Shown here: in pieces, positions 1 to 8,030 of the stretch
How the letters are laid out: the number at the start of each line of letters is the position of its first letter
Numbering within the stretch: the stretch's first letter is position 1
Assembly (NCBI GenBank): GCA_029262595.1
Contig: JAJCZB010000065.1
Span: 33,752 to 97,751 of the forward strand
DNA from: Candidatus Babelota bacterium
GTDB lineage: Bacteria > Babelota > Babeliae > Babelales > Vermiphilaceae
Length of the DNA: 64,000 nt
Direction of reading: 5' to 3'
The notes under the pieces: model-generated
The model's database searches: none
Told to the model about the DNA's origin: nothing
Seen by the model: the letters and a program-made list of their open reading frames with translations, nothing else
Position numbers and translations under genes: made by a program

Positions 1-21
1 TGAGACTATAAGGAGAGAGCA

Positions 22-636
22 ATGAGTAAGTATGTATTGAGTATTGCTTTGTTGTGTTGCGTATCATTGCAAACTAACGCTGTGAAAGCGGATGCCCTTG
101 ATGGGGTTGGTGCAGCGTTATTGGCGGGTGCGGCCGAATCTGGTGATGCAAGCGATGAAAGCAGTAGTGAAGAAAGTGATGGTGATGAAGGTGATCGTGT
201 TTGCGCCATACAGGTTGATTTTCAAGGCGATCGCACGCTTACGCAATTGGTAGCATTGCTTCATACTGCTGCGGATTTTGATGCGTTGGATCGAGATACG
301 CAAGAAGGCATTTTAGCATTGCACCCTGCGTTTCGAACCTTTCTTGAAAAAAGCGATGCAGTTGGCCAGCAGGTTGAGGTTGGTTATGAAGATTACGCGC
401 TTATTGGGGCAACCGGCACGGCAATACTGCGCACGCCAATCAAAAAGAGTGAGATGCCTGCCGAATTGGGTGAGTTACCGTATGTTACGTGCACGGCACT
501 TGCAGAGGTGCCAAATAATGCAGATGAGGTGAAGCGAGTGCTTGCTGCCGCACAAGAAGAAAAACGAAAAAAAGATCGGTTAAGCGCTTCTCGAGTTGCT
601 CGTTGTAAGCGTTGGCTACGCAATAGATTGCGTTAA
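22..636 (+). CDS. Secreted protein of unknown function, acidic N-terminus
   Basis: A 204-residue protein whose first ~23 residues form a signal peptide (Lys, hydrophobic core, cleavage near NAVKA/D). The mature N-terminus is followed by an acidic Ser/Glu/Asp run at about residues 40-57, then a ~110-residue globular-looking segment, and a very basic C-terminus (residues 180-204, many Arg/Lys). The start is set by AAGGAG at positions 10-15. I do not recognise a family. Acidic linker plus basic tail is a pattern shared with other small exported proteins in this window, so an exported or envelope role is inferred. The gene is preceded by what looks like the end of another reading frame at the window edge. 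Confidence 0.75.
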   Translation: MSKYVLSIALLCCVSLQTNAVKADALDGVGAALLAGAAESGDASDESSSEESDGDEGDRVCAIQVDFQGDRTLTQLVALLHTAADFDALDRDTQEGILALHPAFRTFLEKSDAVGQQVEVGYEDYALIGATGTAILRTPIKKSEMPAELGELPYVTCTALAEVPNNADEVKRVLAAAQEEKRKKDRLSASRVARCKRWLRNRLR

Positions 637-716
637 GTAAAAAAAAAAAGCACACTAGAACAACACAAAGTGGGTGATATATATTTATTATAAGCTGTTG
701 GGGGCTTTGCAGTATT

Positions 717-1025
717 ATGAAAAAAAATAAAATTTTTCTTGCATTAATGTGCGTATTTAATTTTTTAAGTGCTGCTATTGAGCAGCTTCCTCTTTCAAAA
801 AAAGGTGCGGCGTCTGTATTGGATGAGCTGGAGGGCGAAGAACTAACAGAGCAGGAAATGGCTGCGTTGGCGGTGATGGTCCCATCTGAGCAAAGTTTGT
901 TTCAAAAAATGTGCACGAGCACGGTAAGCACGATGCTTGTGTGGTGCTTGCAGTGCCAGCGTAGAGTGGGGCGTATGGTGCGAAGAATGAGACGGCGACT
1001 GAGGCGGCGTAAACGGACGGCGTAG
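717..1025 (+). CDS. Small secreted protein with Arg-rich tail
   Basis: A 102-residue product. Residues 1-19 are a signal-peptide-like segment (KKNK then a hydrophobic stretch). The middle is acidic (EELTEQE around residues 40-46), and the last ~25 residues are strongly basic (RRMRRRLRRRKR), preceded by two cysteines at the CLQC motif. The stop codon overlaps the GTG start of rsmE by one base (TAGTG), so the two genes are probably co-translated. No recognisable domain. The basic tail resembles that of the preceding protein and could bind nucleic acid or anionic membrane, but this is only inference. The ribosome-binding site is weak (GGGGGC about 15 bases upstream). Confidence 0.65.
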   Translation: MKKNKIFLALMCVFNFLSAAIEQLPLSKKGAASVLDELEGEELTEQEMAALAVMVPSEQSLFQKMCTSTVSTMLVWCLQCQRRVGRMVRRMRRRLRRRKRTA

Positions 1026-1780
1026 TGATTAAAAAGAATACATCAAATGCTCACGAATTTGCAGTGTATCATTCGCTAAATTTTGCCGAGTTGCTGCCAG
1101 ATGTTGGCAGTGAGATGCATATTGAAGACAGTTCTTTAGTACATAGAATCCAAAGGGTGCTTCGGTTGCAGGTGGGCGATCGGTTTATTTTGTTTGATCG
1201 ATATGCTCATGCGAACGTTATGATTCGTGACTGTTCTAAAAAATCTGTTCAGCTATACGTCGAGAAGATAACTAGCAATACTTCCTATTCTCCTGAAATC
1301 ACGTTTTTGTTGCCGGTTCTCAAAAAAGATGCACTTGAAGATGCGCTCTATTATTTGATTGAGTCGGGAGTGAATCATATTCAGTTTTTACATACTGATA
1401 AAGAGCAAGGGCGCTGGAGATGGAGCAATGATAGTGATCGTCTTGAGCGAATTGCTATTGCAGCGGCAGAACAATCAAAAAATTTTGCTTTTCCAGAAAT
1501 TAAAGAGCCGATTACATTTGCTGAGCTTGAAGGGGTGCTACCAAAAAATGCAGCATGTTTTTATGGTGATCCTGCGGGAAAATCAGCGCATACGCTCTTA
1601 CATGAGAAAGCTCCAGATCAGCTTGTGCTAGCGTGCGGCCCCGAAGGAGATTTTACTCACGCTGAAAAAGAACAATTACATGCAGTATCATTTCAGCCTT
1701 TACGATTAACTCCGACTATTTTACGAGCAGAAACGGCCGCTTTTTGCATCTCTTCTCTATTTCGATCAGTCTTTTCGTAA
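1025..1780 (+). CDS. rsmE: 16S rRNA (uracil1498-N3)-methyltransferase RsmE
   Basis: A 251-residue SPOUT-class methyltransferase that methylates N3 of U1498 in 16S rRNA using SAM. The N-terminal PUA-like domain (residues ~1-75) contains HRIQRVLRLQVGDRF. The C-terminal knot carries GPEGDFTHAEKEQL (residues ~200-213) and LTPTILRAETAA (~225-236), the two signature motifs of the family. Length is normal for RsmE. Translation starts at a GTG that overlaps the stop of the upstream small gene by one base. The initiator is not certain because no strong Shine-Dalgarno sequence is seen, but the family alignment begins close to this point. Confidence 0.93.
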   Translation: MIKKNTSNAHEFAVYHSLNFAELLPDVGSEMHIEDSSLVHRIQRVLRLQVGDRFILFDRYAHANVMIRDCSKKSVQLYVEKITSNTSYSPEITFLLPVLKKDALEDALYYLIESGVNHIQFLHTDKEQGRWRWSNDSDRLERIAIAAAEQSKNFAFPEIKEPITFAELEGVLPKNAACFYGDPAGKSAHTLLHEKAPDQLVLACGPEGDFTHAEKEQLHAVSFQPLRLTPTILRAETAAFCISSLFRSVFS

Positions 1781-1898
1781 TTCCAATTAATATTTTCAGA
1801 TACAAATAGTACATAATAATGTTGCGTTTGGGTGATCACGCGCAGTAAGCTAGTTATGAACGAAATAGATGTAGTTGCCACTTTTAGGGAGAGTGATC

Positions 1899-2744
1899 AT
1901 GCGGCAGGAAAAGTCAGACATATCGTTGTTGCTCATCATTTTAGTACTATTCAGCGCCAGTATTGGCTTACTTCATGGTTTTAAGTTTACGATGCTTTCT
2001 GCGTCGTCTGATGAAACACACATCTCTCTTTCGCGGCAAGATATTCTTGATATTCTTTTTATGCAATTACGTTCAGACAATATGGAAAAAGCAGCGGAGG
2101 CATTGCAGCAATTTGATCAATCTGCGCAGTCTCAAGTGTTACAAAGTATTTTATCTGATCCGGCCCTTTCAGATGAGCAAAAAATTGTATTTTTAGCAGC
2201 GAGTGCTGCGACTATAGATGATGCTTCTCGAAAAGCTGAACTATTTGATGCACTGTATACTCAGTTTGCATCGATGCCAGTGTTTGCTTTGATTGTTGAT
2301 AGGTATCCACAGCTTATTAAATTAATTCAAAGATGGTCTGCAAAAGATCAAAAGGATGCTTTTGATACCTGGAAAAATGGATCCATAGCATATGTACTTC
2401 AGCATGATAATGTGCCGCTCTTAACGAAACTCTATGCTAATGGAATACGCTTGACGCCTACAGAGGCGTCCGTAGTGCTCGATCGCGTTGTTACTGAGCG
2501 CCGAGACGCTGGATTTGTGCCGCTTTTAGTGCGCACATTTGGTGCGGATGTTTCCTATAGTCCTGATGGTAAGCGAACCCTTTTGATACAGGCCGTTGAT
2601 ACGAATAATCCTGAAATGGTGCGAGCGCTGCGAGATGAAGGTGCGAGTCCTCGCCTTGTTTTAGATCAGGCCGTTGGATCTGCGATTAGTGTTGCGCATG
2701 ATAATGGCTTTCATGAGATTGAAATTATTCTTGAAGAGCATTAA
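1899..2744 (+). CDS. Membrane-anchored ankyrin-like protein
   Basis: A 281-residue protein starting at ATG 1899, with AGGGAGA nine bases upstream. A TTG eight codons further upstream is possible but has no better ribosome-binding site. Residues ~8-30 are a single hydrophobic segment (LLLIILVLFSASIGLLHGF), an anchor or uncleaved signal. The rest is predicted helical. The C-terminal ~120 residues read as degenerate ankyrin-type helix pairs, for example PLLTKLYANGIRLT and LIQAVDTNNPEMVRALRDEG, the latter close to the ankyrin consensus. Ankyrin proteins in host-associated bacteria often bind host proteins. Here the anchor suggests surface or periplasmic display. The fold assignment is moderate and the function is unknown. 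Confidence 0.7.
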   Translation: MRQEKSDISLLLIILVLFSASIGLLHGFKFTMLSASSDETHISLSRQDILDILFMQLRSDNMEKAAEALQQFDQSAQSQVLQSILSDPALSDEQKIVFLAASAATIDDASRKAELFDALYTQFASMPVFALIVDRYPQLIKLIQRWSAKDQKDAFDTWKNGSIAYVLQHDNVPLLTKLYANGIRLTPTEASVVLDRVVTERRDAGFVPLLVRTFGADVSYSPDGKRTLLIQAVDTNNPEMVRALRDEGASPRLVLDQAVGSAISVAHDNGFHEIEIILEEH

Positions 2745-2751
2745 AGGATTA

Positions 2752-2952
2752 TATCCTTCGATACATTTTGCTCAGTAAGCTTCGCAAAACACTCAGGACG
2801 AGCGTAAGAATAGTGGCGACTTTAGCGTAGCGATCTATTAAAACAGATTGATTTTCGCAGTTGTATGATTTATATGCCTTACTATGAGAAAAAATTATTT
2901 TTCCGCTCATCCTGAGTGATTTTGAGTGAAGCTAAAAATTGTATCGAAGGAG
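2752..2952 (+). repeat. Palindromic repeat element, intergenic copy
   Basis: A ~200-bp intergenic block that begins TATCCTTCGATACA...CACTCAGGACGAGCG and ends with the inverted counterpart CGCTCATCCTGAGTG...TGTATCGAAGGA. It belongs to the same family as the blocks at 22574, 26418, 34094 and 38280, which share the cores CCTTCGA(C/T)A and CTCAGGACGA(A/G)CG in inverted arrangement. It carries no reading frame of note and separates the ankyrin-like gene from the convergent tsaB. Confidence 0.7.
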
Positions 2953-2955
2953 ACA

Positions 2956-3615
2956 TTAACGCGCTGCGGGATGTTGTTTTAAATAAACCGGTTCGAGAGA
3001 ATATTCTTTTGTTTTTTTCAATTCCCATTCTTCACGCCCTAGCGAGCTGATTGCGCTCAGCGAGCAATACACTGGATTATCTTCAGGAATATATGCGTGC
3101 GCGCACTCTTTTAAAATCAACTCTTTATGAAGTGTGGTGCCGTTTCCCATAAATCGAATTGTTTCAGGGATAGCTTTTAGTTCATCAAGGAGCTTTTCAA
3201 TCGGGTAGACGCCATATAAAAGTTCTTGATCATTGCGTTGAGCAAGCGCATAAACGTCATTGCCAAATGCATTAAAAAGAACAGCCGTTATTGGATACGC
3301 AGGGTCGTGCCATTCATGAGCGGCAGCTTTGAGGGCGTTTACTCCAATGAGAGGGATTTTTTTTGCATAGGAAAGACCGTTAACGGTAGTGATAACTACC
3401 CTGAGCGTGGTAAAGGGCCCGGGGCCACAATTGGCTGCGATAAAAGAGAGATCATCCAGTGAGATATTGGCGGATTTGAGCAACGCACTGATGTGTGTAA
3501 TTAATTCTTTGCTTGCGTTTAATTTTGAAAGTGAATGTGAGGAAATTTGAGTGGTGCCATGTATGAGAGCGATCTGCACCTTATCGTAGGAGTTTTGAAT
3601 AACCATGTAGTACAT
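2956..3615 (-). CDS. tsaB: tRNA threonylcarbamoyladenosine biosynthesis protein TsaB
   Basis: A 219-residue ASKHA-fold protein, the non-catalytic partner of TsaD in t6A37 modification of ANN-decoding tRNAs. The family signature CGPGPFTTLRVVITTVNGLSYA lies at residues ~62-83 (key residues GPG, T and R), followed by PLIGVNALKA. Length is that of typical TsaB. The start ATG 3615 lies 15 bases after the stop of a small zinc-ribbon gene on the same strand, so the two are probably one transcript. The N-terminal nucleotide-binding strand (VIQNSYDKVQIAL) is divergent from the usual ILxIDTS motif, which is common in TsaB because it need not hydrolyse ATP. Confidence 0.88.
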   Translation of the reverse strand: MYYMVIQNSYDKVQIALIHGTTQISSHSLSKLNASKELITHISALLKSANISLDDLSFIAANCGPGPFTTLRVVITTVNGLSYAKKIPLIGVNALKAAAHEWHDPAYPITAVLFNAFGNDVYALAQRNDQELLYGVYPIEKLLDELKAIPETIRFMGNGTTLHKELILKECAHAYIPEDNPVYCSLSAISSLGREEWELKKTKEYSLEPVYLKQHPAAR

Positions 3616-3630
3616 TGTGATGCCCGTAAT

Positions 3631-3810
3631 TTAATTGCGATTTCTACACTTTTGTTGTTGGTAAAAGATGCTGAATGAATCGTACTCAATCGTTTTTTCT
3701 TTCTTAACGATGACTTTCCCGCAGTTGAGGCATTTCCATCCCTCAAAATTAAGAAAATGATCGAAGAACGACTGAAGTACCATCAAGCCGCCACATTTTT
3801 TACAATTCAT
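3631..3810 (-). CDS. 59-residue zinc-ribbon protein
   Basis: A short gene read on the minus strand from ATG 3810 to TAA 3631, with a strong GGAG eight bases upstream of the start. The product has two CxxC knuckles, CKKC at residues 3-6 and CLNC at 27-30, the spacing of a zinc ribbon, and a further isolated Cys near the C-terminus. It is cytoplasmic by lack of a signal peptide. Location 15 bases upstream of tsaB suggests co-expression. Small zinc ribbons of this kind often bind nucleic acid or act as adaptor proteins, but I cannot assign a specific role. Confidence 0.75.
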   Translation of the reverse strand: MNCKKCGGLMVLQSFFDHFLNFEGWKCLNCGKVIVKKEKTIEYDSFSIFYQQQKCRNRN

Positions 3811-3965
3811 ACTACGTGCTCCTTTTTTAATAAAACACGAAACCTTAAAACAATGCGGCGTTTTAAATTGTCAAAGCTTGTTTCTTGGTTACACCGTATC
3901 CCTTTTGCCGGTATACTCAAAATAATCATGGAATTGTGAACTTGTCAATGAAGCAAAAAAAGTAC

Positions 3966-4367
3966 CTATTGAAATTTAAGTGAATCTAAATAGCTCATGA
4001 GAAAGAGTGCAGCGGCTACTGCATGCGTCTCTAATTTTTTCTCTTTTGTTTTGGGCCGAGTGAGGCGGGCGGCATGCTTGCTTGAGAGCCGTTCATCCCA
4101 TAAAACCCATGATACAGAGGGGAATTTGTTTTCAAGCTCTTTCATATGCGCTTCCACTTTGAGCGTTTGATCGCTTTTGGTGCCCTTCATTGTTTTGGGA
4201 TGGCCAACAACGATCGTTTTGATGGGTTCTTCATCAATGATACGAGCAAGTTCTTTGTCAAGGTCTGGGCTTGCTACTGTGGTGTAGGGACGCGTTGTGA
4301 TTCCGAGTGCATCGGAAATCGCAATGCCGGTCCAGCTGTCTCCGATATCTAATGCCAAAATTTTCAT
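3966..4367 (-). CDS. ruvX: Putative pre-16S rRNA nuclease / Holliday-junction resolvase-like RuvX (YqgF)
   Basis: A 133-residue RNase H-fold protein. The N-terminus MKILALDIGDSWTGIA carries the first acidic residue D7. VVGHPKTMKGTKSDQT (~residues 53-68) and the catalytic-region motif LWDERLSSKHA (~89-99) match YqgF/RuvX. In E. coli the homologue processes the 5' end of 16S rRNA. Length is normal. It is transcribed toward the zinc-ribbon/tsaB pair with a 155-base gap (3811-3965) in which I see nothing but AT-rich spacer. No upstream partner on the same strand. Confidence 0.88.
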   Translation of the reverse strand: MKILALDIGDSWTGIAISDALGITTRPYTTVASPDLDKELARIIDEEPIKTIVVGHPKTMKGTKSDQTLKVEAHMKELENKFPSVSWVLWDERLSSKHAARLTRPKTKEKKLETHAVAAALFLMSYLDSLKFQ

Positions 4368-4453
4368 AGTGCCCTTTACGTACGTATAATTTTTTTCAAA
4401 AACGAGTATACTAAAGCTCTAAGTTTAAATTATTAACACATAAAGGAAACTGG

Positions 4454-5782
4454 ATGGATACTTTCCTTATTTGGTCATGGATTGATTGGTTACTTGGGGG
4501 CCCGCTTATTATATACGCCGTCGGAATCAGTATCATCTGTACCGTTGCATTTCGATTTGTTCAGTTTCGAGCATTTTTCAAAGCATGGCGTGATATTCTT
4601 GCTCCCAAAAGTGAGTCTGCTAAAGCAGGCGGGATGACGCCCTTTCAAGCATTTGTAAATACGCTGAGTACCAATCTGGGTAACGGTAGTATTGTCGGTG
4701 CGGCTACTGCAGTAGTAGCAGGTGGCCCAGGAGCGGGAATTTGGGTATTGATCGTTGGGTGTTTAATGATGGCGGTTCGCTTTGCAGAGGTATATGCAAG
4801 TACGTGGTTTGGTGCGCGTGCGCCCAAAGATACTGTTCTTGGCGGCCCGATGCTTTATCTTACGCAAGTGCCTGGTGGCTCAGTGCTTTCTATGCTCTAC
4901 GGCATATGCTGCTTAGTCTTTGGTTTAACGGTGGGTAACGCAATGCAAACGCATTCGATTAGTTATGGTATCACTACTACGTGGGGTGTTAATCCGTATA
5001 TTATTGCTGCGGGTATCACTCTTTTCATGGCGTACATTTTACTCGGAGGCGCCAAGCGTATCGTTGCAGTTTCAGATGCGATCGTTCCCGTTAAAGTGGT
5101 TGTCTTTTTTGGATCATCTCTCATTTTAATTGGCTATCATAGTGGCGCGTTATGCGCGTCATTACAGCTAATGGTCCAAAGTGCATTTCAGCCGCAGGCA
5201 TTTATTGGTGGGGTTCTTGGGTTTACTGTGATGCAAGCAGTACAAGCGGGAATGAATCTTTCAGTAACTGCGACTGAATCAGGCCTTGGAACAGCTGCCA
5301 TTTTATTTGGATATACCGGCAGCACTGATCCATTAAAAAGTGGTTTGATGGGAATGATTAGTACGTTTGTAAGTAGCCTGGTCTGCTTTTTAGTATCGCT
5401 CTGCATTGTGATTAGTGGCGTATGGGATTCTGGTCTTGCAAGTTCTGCGTTAACTATTTCAGCGTTTACTACTGCCTTTGGCCAATGGGGCGGATTCATC
5501 GTGAGCTTTCTTTCCATAAGTTTTGGAAGTGGTGTGCTTGTCGCATATGCGTATATTACGCGCGCTGCATGGTTTAGTGTAACAGGCGGCCGATTTGAAT
5601 ATGCATTTATGGTGGTATATACCTTGGCAGCATGCTTGGGCGCGATCGTTGATCCATCACTCGTATGGAAAGCAGTTGCTCTTATTAATGGCCTTCTTTT
5701 GACGATCAACTTAACGGGGTTATTGCTCTTAATGCCACGTCTTTCGCGGTATGTAAGAGAGTCTGAATCTAAAAAGGCGTAG
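4454..5782 (+). CDS. Sodium:alanine/glycine symporter (AGCS family)
   Basis: A 442-residue polytopic membrane protein with about 11 hydrophobic segments. Motifs typical of AlsT/AGCS include FVNTLSTNLGNGSIVGAATA (residues ~56-75) and MNLSVTATESGLGTAAILFG near residue 270, the Na+/substrate-binding region. It imports small neutral amino acids with Na+. The start follows AAAGGAAA by seven bases. Its stop is five bases before murE, so the two are likely co-transcribed. Alanine uptake beside a peptidoglycan peptide ligase is a plausible functional pairing, although this is inference. Confidence 0.9.
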   Translation: MDTFLIWSWIDWLLGGPLIIYAVGISIICTVAFRFVQFRAFFKAWRDILAPKSESAKAGGMTPFQAFVNTLSTNLGNGSIVGAATAVVAGGPGAGIWVLIVGCLMMAVRFAEVYASTWFGARAPKDTVLGGPMLYLTQVPGGSVLSMLYGICCLVFGLTVGNAMQTHSISYGITTTWGVNPYIIAAGITLFMAYILLGGAKRIVAVSDAIVPVKVVVFFGSSLILIGYHSGALCASLQLMVQSAFQPQAFIGGVLGFTVMQAVQAGMNLSVTATESGLGTAAILFGYTGSTDPLKSGLMGMISTFVSSLVCFLVSLCIVISGVWDSGLASSALTISAFTTAFGQWGGFIVSFLSISFGSGVLVAYAYITRAAWFSVTGGRFEYAFMVVYTLAACLGAIVDPSLVWKAVALINGLLLTINLTGLLLLMPRLSRYVRESESKKA

Positions 5783-5787
5783 CTCCT

Positions 5788-7191
5788 ATGATTCCCGCAA
5801 TCTATCCAGTTACGGCTCATACCGATCATGTGGGGCCGGGGACTTGGTTTGTGGTAGTGCGTGGGTTGGATCATAATGGATGCGCGCATATTGCAGCGGC
5901 ACTGCAAAAGGGCGCGCGTAAAATTGTTGTTGATCAAGATATTTCCCAAAGTCTGCGTATTCAAATTATGCAAAAAGGGGCATCTATTCTACGCGTTTCA
6001 GACTGCCGTAAAGCGCTTGCGCAGTTAAGTGCTGCAGCGACAGATCATGCGCATCAAAAGCTCAAAATCATTGGCATCACTGGTACGAAAGGCAAGACAA
6101 CTTCCGCGCATCTTTTATTTCACATGCTGCGCAGTGCAGGAATTCGCACTGGATTGCTTTCAACGGTTAGTAACGCGATCGGCGATGCGCAGTTTGCTCC
6201 CAGCTTAACTACGCCCCAGCCTGATTACTTGCATCAATTTTTTAATCAAGCAGTTGCGCAGGGGGTTGAGTGGGTAGTGATGGAGGTTGCCGCGCAAGCA
6301 ATTTCTCTGCATCGCATCGATGGATTGCTTTTCGATGCAGTGATCATGACCAACTTTGATCGCGAACATTTAGAATTCTATGATTCTATGGATGCATACT
6401 TTACTGAGAAAAAAAAATTATTGGCGCATCGGCGCCCGGGTGCTCCAGCGTGGATCAATAAAGATGATCAATGGTTGTCCAAAATCGCGTCAGATTTTAC
6501 GAACTGGTTTTCATGCAGGCAGCCGAGCCAGCTTAGCGGCGCGATGATGCCCTCGAGCGATTTTTCGCTCTCTGCGCGCATTGCATTTCAGAGTCATGAA
6601 TATGCAGTTGAGTGCTCCACGCTTTCTGGAGAATATAATCTTTCGAATGTGTTGGCTGCTGCTGCGGGTGGCATAAGTGCAGGAATTTCGATGCAAAAAG
6701 TTCAAGAAAGTCTTGCAAATTTTCCGGGCATTGCCGGGCGCCAAGAGCGCTACACGCTTGCAAATGGTGCCACGGCACTCATTGATTATGCGCACAATCC
6801 CCTTTCGTATCGGGAATTTTTTAAAACAATTTCTCATCAATCAGATCACTTGATTGTAGTGTTTGGTGCGGGAGGTGAGCGCGATCCTGATCGGCGCCCT
6901 GAGATGGGAGCGATTGTTGCGCAGTATGCAGATACTATTATTATCACGGATGATAATCCGCGGCGTGAAGATCCGCGCAAGATTATGCAGGATATTATGC
7001 GTGGTATTCCTGAAGATGTTCACGATCGAGTTCATTATGAGGCGGATCGAAAAAAAGCGATTGAGACAGCGCGATCGATGGGCCATGCAGGATCGCTCAT
7101 TGCGGTGCTTGGCAAGGGGCCGGATGAATATCAAATTATTGGCGATCAAAAAATGCCCTTTAGTGATCGGGGCGTTTTATTGCATAAATAG
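5788..7191 (+). CDS. murE: UDP-N-acetylmuramoyl-tripeptide synthetase MurE
   Basis: A 467-residue Mur ligase adding the third amino acid to UDP-MurNAc-L-Ala-D-Glu. The ATP-binding P-loop GITGTKGKTTSAHLL lies at residues ~93-107, with the central-domain segment NFDREHLEFY near residue 190 and the C-terminal motif DDNPRREDP near residue 390. DNPR is the motif that distinguishes meso-diaminopimelate ligases from lysine ligases, so a DAP-type peptidoglycan is inferred. Starts five bases after the symporter stop, with its ribosome-binding site inside that gene. The N-terminal domain is slightly short compared with E. coli MurE (495 aa). Confidence 0.93.
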   Translation: MIPAIYPVTAHTDHVGPGTWFVVVRGLDHNGCAHIAAALQKGARKIVVDQDISQSLRIQIMQKGASILRVSDCRKALAQLSAAATDHAHQKLKIIGITGTKGKTTSAHLLFHMLRSAGIRTGLLSTVSNAIGDAQFAPSLTTPQPDYLHQFFNQAVAQGVEWVVMEVAAQAISLHRIDGLLFDAVIMTNFDREHLEFYDSMDAYFTEKKKLLAHRRPGAPAWINKDDQWLSKIASDFTNWFSCRQPSQLSGAMMPSSDFSLSARIAFQSHEYAVECSTLSGEYNLSNVLAAAAGGISAGISMQKVQESLANFPGIAGRQERYTLANGATALIDYAHNPLSYREFFKTISHQSDHLIVVFGAGGERDPDRRPEMGAIVAQYADTIIITDDNPRREDPRKIMQDIMRGIPEDVHDRVHYEADRKKAIETARSMGHAGSLIAVLGKGPDEYQIIGDQKMPFSDRGVLLHK

Positions 7192-7263
7192 CGAATCGTT
7201 GTTCTCAAGAGGGCCCCATTGAGTATGCAGGTATATTATAATTTTGATAAAGGAAGACCTATT

Positions 7264-7362
7264 GTGATACATCCTCATTGTGGATGCGGAAAGCAAGGGT
7301 GTCTTAAAGTACTGCCCGGTAATGGAGTATGTTGGAAGTCAGAAATGGACGAATTGGATTGA
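7264..7362 (+). CDS. Small Cys-rich peptide (32 aa, possibly 45 aa)
   Basis: A GTG start at 7264 has an excellent AAGGAAG seven bases upstream and gives a 32-residue peptide containing CGCGKQGC and a fourth Cys before the C-terminus. An in-frame ATG at 7225 would extend it to 45 residues. The cysteine cluster could bind metal. It lies between murE and a small secreted protein. No family recognised. Coding status rests on the ribosome-binding site and the cysteine pattern only. Confidence 0.45.
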   Translation: MIHPHCGCGKQGCLKVLPGNGVCWKSEMDELD

Positions 7363-7426
7363 TGTTTTTTTAGGATGCACGATAGCGTTATCGAATGCTT
7401 TGTAATGTGATAATGAGGAAAGAGCT

Positions 7427-7747
7427 ATGGTTGAGAGAAAATGGTATTTGATGTTGAGCATATTTTTAATTACCGCAATGGTATGCGCAGATGAGTTAGA
7501 TGATATGTTGAAAGAGGATATTACTCGCGATACGCAATACATTATGTTCACCGTAACAACGACCAATGGCAAAGCGCGCTTTGTAGGCGATCGAAAGGAT
7601 GATATTTCTCTCGCTTGTTTTCGTGTATTTTATACGAATCATCTTCGATTGCGCGAGCAGCTGAAAAGTGAGGTTACTGCGACACTTCTTTCACTCGCAG
7701 CATATCAGTACATGGAATCTTATAATGAGCCGTATACATTGACTTGA
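7427..7747 (+). CDS. Small secreted protein of unknown function
   Basis: A 106-residue product with a signal peptide of about 21 residues (basic ERK, hydrophobic core, cleavage near VCA/D). The mature part has an acidic helix (ELDDMLKEDITRD), a strand-like segment with TNGKARFVGDRK and a C-terminal helix. The single free Cys in the mature protein is at SLACFRV. GAGGAAAGAG lies just upstream of the start. No recognised domain. One of a group of short exported proteins between 7.2 and 10.2 kb. Confidence 0.65.
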   Translation: MVERKWYLMLSIFLITAMVCADELDDMLKEDITRDTQYIMFTVTTTNGKARFVGDRKDDISLACFRVFYTNHLRLREQLKSEVTATLLSLAAYQYMESYNEPYTLT

Positions 7748-7769
7748 CGAAAAAATACGAGATTAGATT

Positions 7770-7880
7770 ACTTTTTGAGTACGCTTATGCAATTATTAAT
7801 TTTTTAAACACAGGGGCTTTATATGAAAAAATTATTACTTGTTGCATTACTTGTAGCTGGTGGATTGCAAGCAGCTGCTG
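7770..7880 (+). repeat. Direct repeat, copy 1 (leader plus signal-peptide code)
   Basis: About 110 bp nearly identical to 9336-9445. It covers the upstream leader (TTATGCAATTATTAATTTTT, then the CACAGGGG ribosome-binding region) and the first ~20 codons of the gene behind it. The downstream terminator is also shared between the copies, so a whole expression cassette has been duplicated. Confidence 0.85.
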
Positions 7881-7894
7881 CAGAAGAAGTATAA
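7823..7894 (+). CDS. 23-residue signal-peptide-only ORF (cargo-less cassette)
   Basis: ATG 7823 to TAA 7894 encodes MKKLLLVALLVAGGLQAAAA followed by EEV and a stop. This is a complete signal peptide with almost no mature protein. Its leader, ribosome-binding site, first 19 codons and downstream terminator match the paralogous gene at 9388-9834, which carries a 128-residue mature region. It may be a deletion derivative of that gene, a tiny secreted peptide, or a landing site that gains and loses cargo. I favour a deletion remnant. Confidence 0.5.
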   Translation: MKKLLLVALLVAGGLQAAAAEEV

Positions 7895-7916
7895 GTATTT
7901 TTTGCATATAAATGTG

Positions 7917-7948
7917 AATGGCCGCGAGGAAAGTCTCGTGGCCATTTT
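7917..7948 (+). terminator. Rho-independent terminator (AATGGCC family)
   Basis: Stem AATGGCCGCGAG / CTCGTGGCCATT (one G-U/A-C type difference) with a short GAAAGT-type loop, followed by TTGTT. The preceding TGCATATAAATGTG is identical to the sequence before the terminator at 9857, showing common origin. Confidence 0.8.
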
Positions 7949-8030
7949 GTTATGCATTTGACTCTGTGTAGTGCGATCTATACCTTAAACGCAAAGAATA
8001 AAGTAATGCATGAAAGCAGAGGAGTGGCAG

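Noticed and set aside
5188..5973. Long minus-strand open frame (261 codons) across the end of the symporter gene and the start of murE
   Set aside because: It lies antisense to two well-supported genes, has no ribosome-binding site and no sensible domain pattern; it follows from codon bias of the real genes.
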